A DNA stretch of 64,000 bases from positions 977,199-1,041,198 of the forward strand of contig NZ_LMLA01000001.1 in assembly GCF_001421765.1 (NCBI RefSeq), given 5' to 3'. The position numbers were made by a program, and so were the translations under genes. Shown one piece after another: positions 1 through 8,769 of the stretch. The notes under the pieces were generated by a model. It made no database searches. It saw only the letters and a list, made by a program, of their open reading frames with translations, and had not been told where the DNA came from. Source of the stretch: Sphingomonas sp. Leaf32 (GTDB taxonomy: Bacteria > Pseudomonadota > Alphaproteobacteria > Sphingomonadales > Sphingomonadaceae). Position 1 is the first letter of the stretch, and every line of letters begins with the position of its first letter.

Positions 1-2
1 CG

Positions 3-203
3 ATCGCGCCGGTCATCGATCATCTGGAGGAACTGGGTGAGGCGATCGACGAGGCGCGGGATCAACTCGGGCTGGAGCCGTTCGACCTTCGCCAGCGATT
101 CCTGAAGGCGCGCGGGCCGGTCGGTCCGCAGGCGATGGGCGAACCCCGGCAGGCGCAGGCGTGGCTCGACCAGTTGGCGGCGGAGGACGGCGCGGCAGGA
201 TAG
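3..203 (+). CDS. C-terminal fragment of an unknown protein (5' end outside window)
   Basis: An open frame enters from the left edge and ends at TAG 201-203, giving the last 66 residues. The fragment is rich in Glu, Asp, Ala and Gln, and is probably helical (it contains DHLEELGEAIDEARDQ). I recognise no domain and assign no function. It converges on the minus-strand trimodular glycosyltransferase, whose stop lies 30 bp further on, so the two share a short terminator region. Codon use has the strong G/C third-position bias of its neighbours, which supports it being coding. Confidence 0.6.
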   Translation: MAPVIDHLEELGEAIDEARDQLGLEPFDLRQRFLKARGPVGPQAMGEPRQAQAWLDQLAAEDGAAG

Positions 204-232
204 GGGCGGCCGGCCGACCGCCCCCGCCATGG

Positions 233-3200
233 TCAGGCCGCAGCGTCGACCCGGCCGCTGCGCTCCAGCTTGCCCCAGCCGACGACGAACCCGCCGATCG
301 CCGATGCGATGGCGCGCAGCACGACCCAGTACATGATCTGCCGGTACACCAGCCGCTGCGCGACCAGCAGGTGCGCAGGGTAACGCGCCTTGTTCCCATC
401 CAGCCGGTACGCGACCCAGCCGCAGGCGACATCGATTGCGGTGAAGCACAGCCAATACAGCCCCATCTGCGACACGTCGCCACTCGTCTGCGCCCAGCCG
501 TGCTGCGCCACGCGGACCGCCGTGCCGACGATCGACAGGATGAGCGCGAGGTCGATCAACGGCGAGATCGCGGCGAAGAAGATCTGGAACAGCCAAGCCT
601 GGGGCAGGCCGATCCGGGCGAGGCCGGCGGGTTTGCCGGTCAGCAGGACGCGGCGATGCTTCCACAGGCATTGCAGCGTGCCGAATGCCCAGCGATAGCG
701 CTGCTTGGCCAGCGCCTTGAAGCTCTCGGGCGCTTCGGTCCATGCGACCGCCCGCGGGTCGTAGGTGACGCGCCAGCCGGCGCGCTGGATGGCGATGGTG
801 AGGTCCTGATCCTCGGCCAGCGTATCCTCGGGATAGCCGCCCACCGCGTCCAGCGCCGTGCGTCGCCATGCGCCGACCGCGCCCGGCACGACGGTCATCG
901 CATCGAACCCGGCCAGCGCGCGGCGTTCGAGGTTCTGCGCGGTGATATATTCGACCGCCTGCCAGCGGGTGACGAGGTTCACCCGGTTGCCGACCCGCGC
1001 ATCGCCCGCGACCGCGCCCAGCGCCGGATCGGCGAACCAGCGCGCCAGCCGGGCGATGGTCGTCGGTTCGAACTGCGTATCGGCGTCGAGCGCGATGATG
1101 ACCTCGCCCTCCGCCTGCAACAGCGCGCGGTTGAGCGCCGCCGCCTTGCCGCCATTGACCAACGTCAGCAGCGTGACGCGCGGATCGTCGGCGAAGCGGT
1201 CGCGGACGACGGCGCTCGTCGCATCCTTCGACCCGTCATCGGCGACGATCACCTGCAACCCCGGATAGTCGCTGGCCAGCACCCGCGCGACCGAATCGGC
1301 GATCACGCGCTCTTCGTTATAGGCCGGGATGATGACCGAAACGCTTGGGTGATAGTCGGGCGGGGTCGGCCGCTTGCGCAGCGACTGGAACCACGCCAGC
1401 GCCGCCATCAACACCGCGCGCGCCATGCCGAGGCCGATGGCGAGGTAGAACAGCCACGCCAGGCCGACGGAGATCGCCGCCAGCACGATGAAGATCGCGA
1501 CGTCGGTGCGCACTGCCATCAGATCGCGCCCGGTGACCGCAGGCATTGCGACGGCGCGCGGGACGCCGACTAGCTGCGATGCGGTGACGAAATGATAGCC
1601 TTTGGCCTTCAGGATCGCGATGATGCGCGGCAGTGCCTCGACCGTCTGCTGTCGATCGCCGCCGCCATCGTGCAGCAGCACGATGTTGCGCGAGCTGTCG
1701 GCGCTGGCGTCGTCCACCTGTTCGACGACCTGGCGCACGATGGCGTCGGTGCCGGGGCGTTGCCAGTCGTTCGGATCGACATGCAGCCCGACGACGGTAT
1801 AGCCCAGGTCCTGCGCCAGCAGCGCCGGCGCGATTTCGTCCATCGTGGTCGGTTCGGCGTCCCCGAAATAGGGTGCGCGGAACAGCGTGGTAGACCGTCC
1901 GGTATAGGCCTGGATCAGCCGCTGCGTGGCGTTCAGCTCCAGCCTTGTCGTGCGTTCGCCGGTGGTGGCGAGGTTCGGGTGGGTATAGCTGTGGTTGCCG
2001 ATCTCGTCCCCGTCGCGGACCATCCGCTGCAACAGGCCGGGATGTTCCAGCGCATTCTCGCCGACGACGAAGAAGGTCGCAGGCACGCCGGCCTTTTCCA
2101 GCGCATTGAGGATCGGGGGCGTCCAGGTCGCGTCAGGGCCGTCATCGAACGTCAGCGCGATCGCCTTCGGATCGGCGGCGCCGGTGCGCTGCACGACATA
2201 GGGCGTGGGGAGCGCGGCATAGCGTTCGTCGGCGATCATGCCGTCGCGATCGAATTGCAGCGCGCGCCGCCCGTCGGTCGGCCGGTTGGTGATCCGCAGC
2301 ACCTCGCCCGACCCCTCGACGTCGACATTCACCGCGCTCTGCAACTGGTTGATCCGGGGAACGCGGTCGGCGGTGCGGAACGCGGCCAGATCGTTCCAGA
2401 TGCCGGCATCCTCGCTGCCCAGTCGCCACAGCGCCACGTCGTCGAGGCCCATGCGGCGCAGCGCCGCCAGTTCGTTCCAGCTGGTCGCGGCGTCCAGCAT
2501 CCAAACCTGATGCCGGCTGCCGCGTTCGTCGTCATAGGTGAAGCCGGCATTGCCGCTCGACCGGTCGAACCCGATTTGTGCCGACGAATCATGCGCGGCC
2601 AACCACGCTTCCTCGATCGACAGCGCATCGGCGCCGCCGTCGTGCCAGTCATAGGCATAGCTGCCCAGCGCCACGACCAGCTTGTCGCGGCCGACCTGGC
2701 GCATCGCCTGTTCGACCTGTCCGACGAACCAGGGCTGCGACGCGATCGGACCCGGCGTGCCGCTTTCCCAATGTTCGTCATAGGCCATCAGGATCACCCG
2801 GTCGGTGGCGCGCGCGATGTCGCCCAGCCGCCAGTCGGGGTCGCCCGCCGGGGCGGTGACGGCCAGGGTCGCGCCCTTGGGCAGCGCCGCATGGAGCTGG
2901 GCCAGGAACGCCGGATAGCGGGCGACGGCGGCGTCTGGCAGGCTTTCATAATCTATTACCAGCCCGGCGGCGCGATGCGCCTGCACATAGCCGGCAAGCT
3001 GCGCGACCAGCGCGGCGCGGGCCTTCGGATCGGCGAGCATCCGGTCGGCACCGGCACCGTCCCATGCCGCATCGGTCAGGTTCTGCACCATCGGCAGGAC
3101 CTTCGGCGCATGGCGCACGCCGGCCAGCAGCTGGGCCAGACGCGGATCGTCGATCGCGTGCACCTGTTGCCCGACCACCGATACGAAGGCGGGAACGACC

Positions 3201-3532
3201 CAGTCCAGCCCGGCCATGTGCCGCTGCAACGATGACAGGCCGCCGGCGGTGTCCGGCACGTAGAAGCCGATGGTCAGCGGCGATCCGGGCGAAGGGGCGG
3301 AGGCACGCGGCAGCCAGCGGCCATGTTTGGCAAGGCCGTCGCCGCGCGGCGCGAACGTCTCGCCATGGCGGCGGGTGAACGGCAGCGGCATCCCCAGCGT
3401 ACGCGGGGTGAGCACCAGCGTCGTGGCAAAGGCGATCGCCGCCAGCACGACCGCGAGGATCAGCAGCGCGACCCCGCGCCGCGCCCAGACGCCGCGCCGG
3501 CCGGTGGGATCGAAGAAGATGGGCTTGCTCAC
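233..3532 (-). CDS. Trimodular GH18-like / NodB polysaccharide deacetylase / GT2 glycosyltransferase membrane protein
   Basis: This 1099-residue protein probably builds and edits an N-acetylated surface polysaccharide at the inner membrane. A membrane segment lies at about residues 19-42. A GH18 (chitinase/YaaH-like) domain follows at about 86-385, with the strand LVIDYES carrying the likely acid Glu196. A NodB deacetylase domain spans about 455-655 with TFDDGP (461-466), HSYTHPN (514-520), RAPYF (552-556) and LLHDGGG (619-625). After a further membrane segment at about 675-700 comes a processive GT2 domain with DDG (765-767), DAD (816-818), ED (907-908) and QRYRW (944-948), then C-terminal membrane helices. 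All catalytic motifs look intact. The combination of synthase, deacetylase and glycosidase recalls poly-GlcNAc or chitooligosaccharide systems, but the product is unknown. It stands alone, with no other polysaccharide genes beside it. Confidence 0.9.
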   Translation of the reverse strand: MSKPIFFDPTGRRGVWARRGVALLILAVVLAAIAFATTLVLTPRTLGMPLPFTRRHGETFAPRGDGLAKHGRWLPRASAPSPGSPLTIGFYVPDTAGGLSSLQRHMAGLDWVVPAFVSVVGQQVHAIDDPRLAQLLAGVRHAPKVLPMVQNLTDAAWDGAGADRMLADPKARAALVAQLAGYVQAHRAAGLVIDYESLPDAAVARYPAFLAQLHAALPKGATLAVTAPAGDPDWRLGDIARATDRVILMAYDEHWESGTPGPIASQPWFVGQVEQAMRQVGRDKLVVALGSYAYDWHDGGADALSIEEAWLAAHDSSAQIGFDRSSGNAGFTYDDERGSRHQVWMLDAATSWNELAALRRMGLDDVALWRLGSEDAGIWNDLAAFRTADRVPRINQLQSAVNVDVEGSGEVLRITNRPTDGRRALQFDRDGMIADERYAALPTPYVVQRTGAADPKAIALTFDDGPDATWTPPILNALEKAGVPATFFVVGENALEHPGLLQRMVRDGDEIGNHSYTHPNLATTGERTTRLELNATQRLIQAYTGRSTTLFRAPYFGDAEPTTMDEIAPALLAQDLGYTVVGLHVDPNDWQRPGTDAIVRQVVEQVDDASADSSRNIVLLHDGGGDRQQTVEALPRIIAILKAKGYHFVTASQLVGVPRAVAMPAVTGRDLMAVRTDVAIFIVLAAISVGLAWLFYLAIGLGMARAVLMAALAWFQSLRKRPTPPDYHPSVSVIIPAYNEERVIADSVARVLASDYPGLQVIVADDGSKDATSAVVRDRFADDPRVTLLTLVNGGKAAALNRALLQAEGEVIIALDADTQFEPTTIARLARWFADPALGAVAGDARVGNRVNLVTRWQAVEYITAQNLERRALAGFDAMTVVPGAVGAWRRTALDAVGGYPEDTLAEDQDLTIAIQRAGWRVTYDPRAVAWTEAPESFKALAKQRYRWAFGTLQCLWKHRRVLLTGKPAGLARIGLPQAWLFQIFFAAISPLIDLALILSIVGTAVRVAQHGWAQTSGDVSQMGLYWLCFTAIDVACGWVAYRLDGNKARYPAHLLVAQRLVYRQIMYWVVLRAIASAIGGFVVGWGKLERSGRVDAAA

Positions 3533-3722
3533 GTAGCGACGACCTCAAGGCTGTGCCGGGCGCACGATGCGCCCCCGTCCTGCCGCGTTAGGAGATGGAA
3601 CCGGGCAGGGCGGTGAGCGCCACATGAACTTTTGGTCACCCGTGCCGTCGCAGCCGGTGATGCCGGTTTGCAACAGGTGCGGACTTCCCGGTTTATTGAT
3701 GATCGATACTATGCCGCCCGAA

Positions 3723-3750
3723 TTGACAGCCCCCCGGCAAAGCATAGGAT
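3723..3750 (+). promoter_or_regulatory. Candidate sigma-70 promoter of the autotransporter gene
   Basis: A perfect TTGACA at 3723-3728 is followed after 16 bp by TAGGAT at 3745-3750, about 50 bp upstream of the ATG. A ribosome binding site (AGGGGAA, about 3787-3792) sits 6 bp before the start codon. No transcript data are available, so this is a motif call only. Confidence 0.5.
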
Positions 3751-3798
3751 GCGGGGATAACGGCGATTTCGGGCCGTTCGAAGTACAGGGGAAGTTAC

Positions 3799-6700
3799 AT
3801 GGTACAGCGTCGTTCGGCGGCTTTTCGTCGGGTAGCTCGTTGCGCGTTGCTCACATCGGTGATGCCGTTCGCGATGCAGGCACAGGCACAGGAGCGTCCG
3901 GTCGAGTCCTTCGACGCACCGCATGTCGGGACGATCTCGACCGCTCCGATCAGCAGCGCCCCGGTCGGCGTCGCGCCCTTCGGTGTCGCGCCGGGTGGCG
4001 TGATGCCGGGCGGATCGTCGGTGCACGAGCCGCAGGTGGTCATCAACCCGCCCGGCACGCCGACGACCGCGCGCGACCCGAACGACATCACCGGCGTCGG
4101 CCAGATGTTCATCAACCAGGGCGGCGGCAGTCTGAGCCTATGCACCGGCACGCTGGTCAATCCGCGCATGGTCATCCTGGCCGCGCACTGCATGAACACC
4201 AGCCCGGCCAGCGCCTATGGCACCGAAACCGGCAACAAGCAGATGGCGTTCGGGTTCAAGGCCGATAACCTGCAGGGCGTGCGTGATTGGCTGTTCGGCA
4301 ATGCGACGACCGGTGTCACCGCCTTTCGGTCGACCCCGGCCAATGCCATGTTCAACGTCAATCAGGTGTCCTACCTGACCGACTCGCTGAAGCCTGAAAA
4401 TCGTGGGTTCCTTCAGGCCGATGTCGCCATCGCGACGCTGGATACCCCGGCGGTCGGCATCCCGGCATGGGCGCTGCTGTTCTCGGCACTACCGGCACCG
4501 TCGTCGATCAACAATGCGACCGGCACCGGCTATCACGTCGTCATCACCGGCTATGGCCGTAACGGCACCGGGCTGAACGGCGATACCGGCGGCATCGATT
4601 ATCGTCGTCGCGTGGCGGAGAATTATCTCGGCGCGCTGACCTCGCTCAGCGATGTCGACATGTTCCTGTATGGCGACACGTCGCGTACGCTGAACCAGAA
4701 CCTGTACATGACCGACCTCGACGACCCCCGTCGCGGTACGGCGTCGGCCAGCCGGTTCGACTTCAACCTGTTCAAAGACAATGCGCTTCCCAACGAAGGC
4801 ATCACCGCCGGCGGCGATTCGGGTGGTCCGCTGATCCTCGACAAGGCGCTGGGCAAGCCGGTCGTGCTGGGCGTGCTGTCGGGCGGCACGCGCTACTATA
4901 ACGCACAGCCGTCCTCGTCCTATGGCACGACGTCCTTCTATCAGCCGCTCTATCTCTATTGGGACTATATCGTCGCCTCGAACCCCTATCGCTATGTCAG
5001 CGCGAAGGCGGGCGACGCGAAGTGGACCGACGCCACCCATTGGCAGACCGAACTCGACCCCAGCTACCAGATACTCCAGAACGGCAAGCTAGTGAACGGT
5101 GTGCCGACCACCGCCGGGCAGGGTGAGGCCGGATCGGGCGGTGATTTCGGGCAATTGTGCTTCGAAAGCGCGGCCAGCTCGATCTGCAAGGACCTGTCGA
5201 CCGGCATCTATTATCAGGACGGTGTGGCGGTTTCGCGCGATCCGGTCGACGCCGGCCCGGCCGCCGTGGCGCGTGCCGCCGCGACGCTCGCCAATGGCCT
5301 GCCCGGTGCGTCGAACTTCGTGCCGAACAACAGCGATCCGGTGAAGGCATCGGGTATCGTGGCGCGCTATTTCGACGTCACGCTGGGTGCCGCCGGAACC
5401 ACGACGCTCGACACCACCGCCACTATCGACCGCCTGTCGATCGCAAACAGCGCGGCGCGACTGAACGTCACCAGCACGGGTTCGCTGACCAGCCTGATCG
5501 AGATCAACCAGCTGAACGGCCAGACGGTCGTCGACGGGCGGGTACGCACCGGTGGCGACTATTTCCTGCTGGGCGGCCTGCTCAGCGGGTCGGGCCGGGT
5601 CGACTCGCGCTTCCTGACCAGCGTCAGCGGTACAGTCGCGCCGGGCACGATCGGGACGATCGGCACGCTGACCGTCGGTGGCAACCTGATCCTGGCATCG
5701 GGAACCCAGCTGGCGATTGACATCGGCACCGGTGGCGCGTCGGACAAGATCGCGGTCGTCCGCAACGGCACGACCGACGGTCTGGCCAGCATCGGCGGTT
5801 CGGTTCTGTTCAATCCGGTCGCCGGCAGCACCATCCGCTATAACGACAGCTACACGATCCTGACCGCCGCCGGCGAAATCCGCGGCCGCTTTGCCCAGCC
5901 GGGCGCGCTGAGCGCCATCCTGCGGCCGGTGCTGAGCTATAGCGCGAACAGCGTGACCGCGCGGATCGATGCGGGCAGCTATGCCAATGTCGTCGCACAG
6001 ACGCCGATCCAGACCGCCTATGCCCAGTTGCTCGACCAGAATCGCGGCAATTATTCGGCGCTGTCCGAAGCGTACGGCATTCTCGATCTGCAGACGCAGG
6101 CCGGTATCCAGGCATCGCTGGAAGGGCTGGCCCCGCGTACCGAGACGACCAAGCGCGCCATCGGTACGGCGGCGATGGACAATGTCGCCCGCTTCTATCG
6201 CGAGCGGCTGGCGGCGATCGATCCGGCACAGCCGCTGGGCGGCACCCTGGCCGTCATGGGTCGGCCGAGCGATGTGGTCGTCGGGGCGGTGATGGCGCCG
6301 ACCATGGGCGTCGCGGCGCAGACCGATGCCTCGGTCACGTCGATCCGCGAAGGCGTGCTGCCCGATGATGCCAGCGCGTTTCTGGCGGGTGGCTATATCC
6401 GTGGCAGCGCGCCGGGGATGCCGACCGCCAATCCGATGGGTGGCCGCGACGAATTCGACGGCTTCTACATCGCGGGCGGCGTCGAAAAGGCGCTGTCTGA
6501 TACCGCCGTGCTCGGTTTCGGCCTGTCGTACAGCGATGTAGATGGCCAGCAGCGCTTCGGCCAGACCGCACGCGGCGAGTTGATCCAGGGCACGCTGTAC
6601 GGCAAGGTGCAGGGACCGATGGGCGCTACCATCGACGCACAGTTCGGCGCAGGCGTGTATCAGGCACGCACCAGCCGCAGCGTGACGCTGGGCACCACCC

Positions 6701-7191
6701 CGTTCACCCTGCGCGCCCGCGACAATGCGCTTGCGCTCTCGGCAGAGGTTGGCGCGGGCTACCTGTTCGGCACCGACCGGTTGCACATCGGTCCGCGCGT
6801 CGCGGTCCGCGCCAGCCAGCTAGGCTTCACGCCGACGGTCGAGACCGGTGGCGGCCCGGCCCTGCGCTACGATGCCGACAATTACACCAGCCTGCAGGGC
6901 CGCGCGGGCGCGGTGCTGGACGGTGCGTTCGGCGGCTTCCGCCCGTTCGCCTCGGCCTATTATGTCCGCGAGTTCGAGGATCGCGCGGCGTTCTTCACCG
7001 CCAATTTCGCGAACGGCATCGGACCGAGCGTCGCCTTCGCGCTGCCCAGCCGGGACGACGAATGGGGCGAAGTCGGCGGTGGCTTCGCGTTCGGCAGCGA
7101 CAAGGTGGAATTCTCGATCGCGGCCGACACCACGATCGAACGCGACATCCGCAACCAGTCGTATCGCGGCACGGTGAAGGTGCGGTTCTGA
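3799..7191 (+). CDS. Autotransporter with trypsin-like serine protease passenger
   Basis: This 1130-residue type V secreted protein has a signal peptide (cleavage after about residue 30, AQAQA). A low-complexity Pro/Gly/Val stretch lies at about 52-73. A chymotrypsin-fold protease domain spans about 95-400, with His130 in LAAHC, Asp208 in QADVAIATL and Ser341 in GGDSGGP; Cys115 and Cys131 fit the usual disulfide next to the His. A beta-helical passenger stem follows at about 500-750, with many short Thr/Gly/Asn repeats. The last 265 or so residues form an autotransporter barrel ending in Phe (GTVKVRF). The protein is expected to sit in the outer membrane with the protease outside. Substrate and release are unknown. 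It is monocistronic, with its own promoter and a strong terminator. Confidence 0.92.
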   Translation: MVQRRSAAFRRVARCALLTSVMPFAMQAQAQERPVESFDAPHVGTISTAPISSAPVGVAPFGVAPGGVMPGGSSVHEPQVVINPPGTPTTARDPNDITGVGQMFINQGGGSLSLCTGTLVNPRMVILAAHCMNTSPASAYGTETGNKQMAFGFKADNLQGVRDWLFGNATTGVTAFRSTPANAMFNVNQVSYLTDSLKPENRGFLQADVAIATLDTPAVGIPAWALLFSALPAPSSINNATGTGYHVVITGYGRNGTGLNGDTGGIDYRRRVAENYLGALTSLSDVDMFLYGDTSRTLNQNLYMTDLDDPRRGTASASRFDFNLFKDNALPNEGITAGGDSGGPLILDKALGKPVVLGVLSGGTRYYNAQPSSSYGTTSFYQPLYLYWDYIVASNPYRYVSAKAGDAKWTDATHWQTELDPSYQILQNGKLVNGVPTTAGQGEAGSGGDFGQLCFESAASSICKDLSTGIYYQDGVAVSRDPVDAGPAAVARAAATLANGLPGASNFVPNNSDPVKASGIVARYFDVTLGAAGTTTLDTTATIDRLSIANSAARLNVTSTGSLTSLIEINQLNGQTVVDGRVRTGGDYFLLGGLLSGSGRVDSRFLTSVSGTVAPGTIGTIGTLTVGGNLILASGTQLAIDIGTGGASDKIAVVRNGTTDGLASIGGSVLFNPVAGSTIRYNDSYTILTAAGEIRGRFAQPGALSAILRPVLSYSANSVTARIDAGSYANVVAQTPIQTAYAQLLDQNRGNYSALSEAYGILDLQTQAGIQASLEGLAPRTETTKRAIGTAAMDNVARFYRERLAAIDPAQPLGGTLAVMGRPSDVVVGAVMAPTMGVAAQTDASVTSIREGVLPDDASAFLAGGYIRGSAPGMPTANPMGGRDEFDGFYIAGGVEKALSDTAVLGFGLSYSDVDGQQRFGQTARGELIQGTLYGKVQGPMGATIDAQFGAGVYQARTSRSVTLGTTPFTLRARDNALALSAEVGAGYLFGTDRLHIGPRVAVRASQLGFTPTVETGGGPALRYDADNYTSLQGRAGAVLDGAFGGFRPFASAYYVREFEDRAAFFTANFANGIGPSVAFALPSRDDEWGEVGGGFAFGSDKVEFSIAADTTIERDIRNQSYRGTVKVRF

Positions 7192-7241
7192 TCCGACCCG
7201 ACCGGCGCGGGCAGGCGCGCCGGTCGATCCGGTGAAATGCG

Positions 7242-7278
7242 AAAAGGCGGTGGCCCCCAACCGGGCCACCGCCTTTTT
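7242..7278 (+). terminator. Rho-independent terminator of the autotransporter gene
   Basis: A perfect 11-bp GC-rich stem (7246-7256 with 7263-7273) has a 6-nt loop, is followed by five T residues and is preceded by four A residues. It could therefore also stop transcription from the tRNA-Lys genes on the minus strand. Confidence 0.9.
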
Positions 7279-7353
7279 CCTGTCAGCCGGACGCGCAAAA
7301 CCCGAGCCGGTAGACGCGGTTCGGGCGGATTATCGATGTCGCTGTGAACAGCA

Positions 7354-7429
<76 letters not shown>

Positions 7430-7443
7430 ATGCGCTGGACAGG

Positions 7444-7519
<76 letters not shown>

Positions 7520-7632
7520 GTCGCCTGGGCGATGGGGCGGGCCGGGCTGGCCGATCCGCCGTTGGAGCGGCGCCTTTAGCGAACCTTTGCCCTCACGCAA
7601 ACCCTATTTTTCAAATCTCCGAAAAAACAGCG

Positions 7633-8769
7633 TCAGAACCGGACCCGGTCGCGGTTTTCGCGGTCGATCGCCATCAGGATGCCGATACAGCCCAGCACCG
7701 TCATCTGCGCCGATCCGCCATAGCTGACCAGCGGCAGGGGGATGCCCACCACCGGCGCCAGCCCCATGACCATGGCGAGATTGATCGCGACGTAGAAGAA
7801 GATGGTGGTGGCAAGGCCGCCCGCCACGAGCTTCGAGAAGCGTCCTTCCGCCCGCACGCCGACCCCCACGCCCCAGCGGACGAGCAGGATGAAGGCGGTA
7901 ATCAGGAACACGCCGCCGACCAGGCCCCATTCCTCCGCCATGGTCGCGAACACGAAGTCGGTATGCCCCTCGGGCAGATAGTCGAGATGGCTCTGCGTGC
8001 CGTTCAGGAACCCCTTGCCAAAGATGCCGCCCGATCCGATCGCGATCTTCGACTGGCTGATGTGATAGCCGGTGCCCAGCGGATCGCTTTCGGGGTTGAG
8101 GAAGATCAGCACGCGGTTCTTCTGATAGTCGTGCAGCACGAAGTTGAACGCGAGCGGCGCGGCGATGGCGACGCCCAGCGCGCCACCGATGAACAGGCGC
8201 AGGGGAAGGCCCGCGAGGAACATGACCGTCAGGCCGCCTGCGGTAATCATCAGCGCGGTGCCGAGGTCGGGCTGCAGCATGACCAGCGCGACGGGCACAC
8301 CCAGCATCGCCGCCGCCGGCCACACCGCGCCGAAACGCCGTATCTCGCCCGCTGGCAGCAGGTCGTAGAAGCGCGCCAGCGCCAGCACGATCGCCGGCTT
8401 CATGAATTCGGACGGCTGTACCCGGATGAAGCCGAGGTCGAGCCAGCGCTGCGACCCGCCCTTCACCGCGCCGACCAGTTCGACCAGCACCAGCATGACG
8501 GTGATGACGGCATAGGCGGGCAGGGCGATCCCCTGCCAGAAACTCATGCGGATGCGCGAAATACCGATGGCGGCGAGCAGGAAGATGGCGAACGCCAGCC
8601 CCTGTCGCGAGGCCCAGGGCTGCACGCTGCCGCCGGCGGCGGAGAACAGCACCACCAGCCCGAACCCGCCGATCGCGATCAGCAGGAACAGGACGCGCCA
8701 CGGCAGCCTCGCCAGCGGTGCCGGAACGAAACCTAGCCCGTGCGAGGTCGTCTGGTTGATGCGCTTCAT
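7633..8769 (-). CDS. rodA: Rod shape-determining protein RodA (SEDS peptidoglycan polymerase)
   Basis: RodA polymerises lipid II into glycan strands in the elongasome, paired with the transpeptidase PBP2. The 378-residue protein has about ten hydrophobic segments of the RodA/FtsW/SpoVE family. Typical segments are visible, such as GFIRVQPSEFMKPA, which carries the conserved QPSE, and FVFATMAEEWG. Its length is normal for the family. The start ATG overlaps the mrdA stop by 4 bp, so the two partners are translationally coupled. It is the last gene of the mreB-mreC-mreD-mrdA-rodA set. Confidence 0.96.
   Translation of the reverse strand: MKRINQTTSHGLGFVPAPLARLPWRVLFLLIAIGGFGLVVLFSAAGGSVQPWASRQGLAFAIFLLAAIGISRIRMSFWQGIALPAYAVITVMLVLVELVGAVKGGSQRWLDLGFIRVQPSEFMKPAIVLALARFYDLLPAGEIRRFGAVWPAAAMLGVPVALVMLQPDLGTALMITAGGLTVMFLAGLPLRLFIGGALGVAIAAPLAFNFVLHDYQKNRVLIFLNPESDPLGTGYHISQSKIAIGSGGIFGKGFLNGTQSHLDYLPEGHTDFVFATMAEEWGLVGGVFLITAFILLVRWGVGVGVRAEGRFSKLVAGGLATTIFFYVAINLAMVMGLAPVVGIPLPLVSYGGSAQMTVLGCIGILMAIDRENRDRVRF

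Noticed and set aside
161..1573. Long plus-strand open frame of 470 codons opposite the GH18-NodB-GT2 gene
   Set aside because: It is an antisense shadow in GC-rich DNA; the translation is Arg/Asp/Gln-rich without domains, whereas the minus strand encodes a recognisable glycosyltransferase.
5089..6786. 565-codon minus-strand frame opposite the autotransporter
   Set aside because: Antisense shadow; no motif, and the opposite strand encodes protease and barrel domains.
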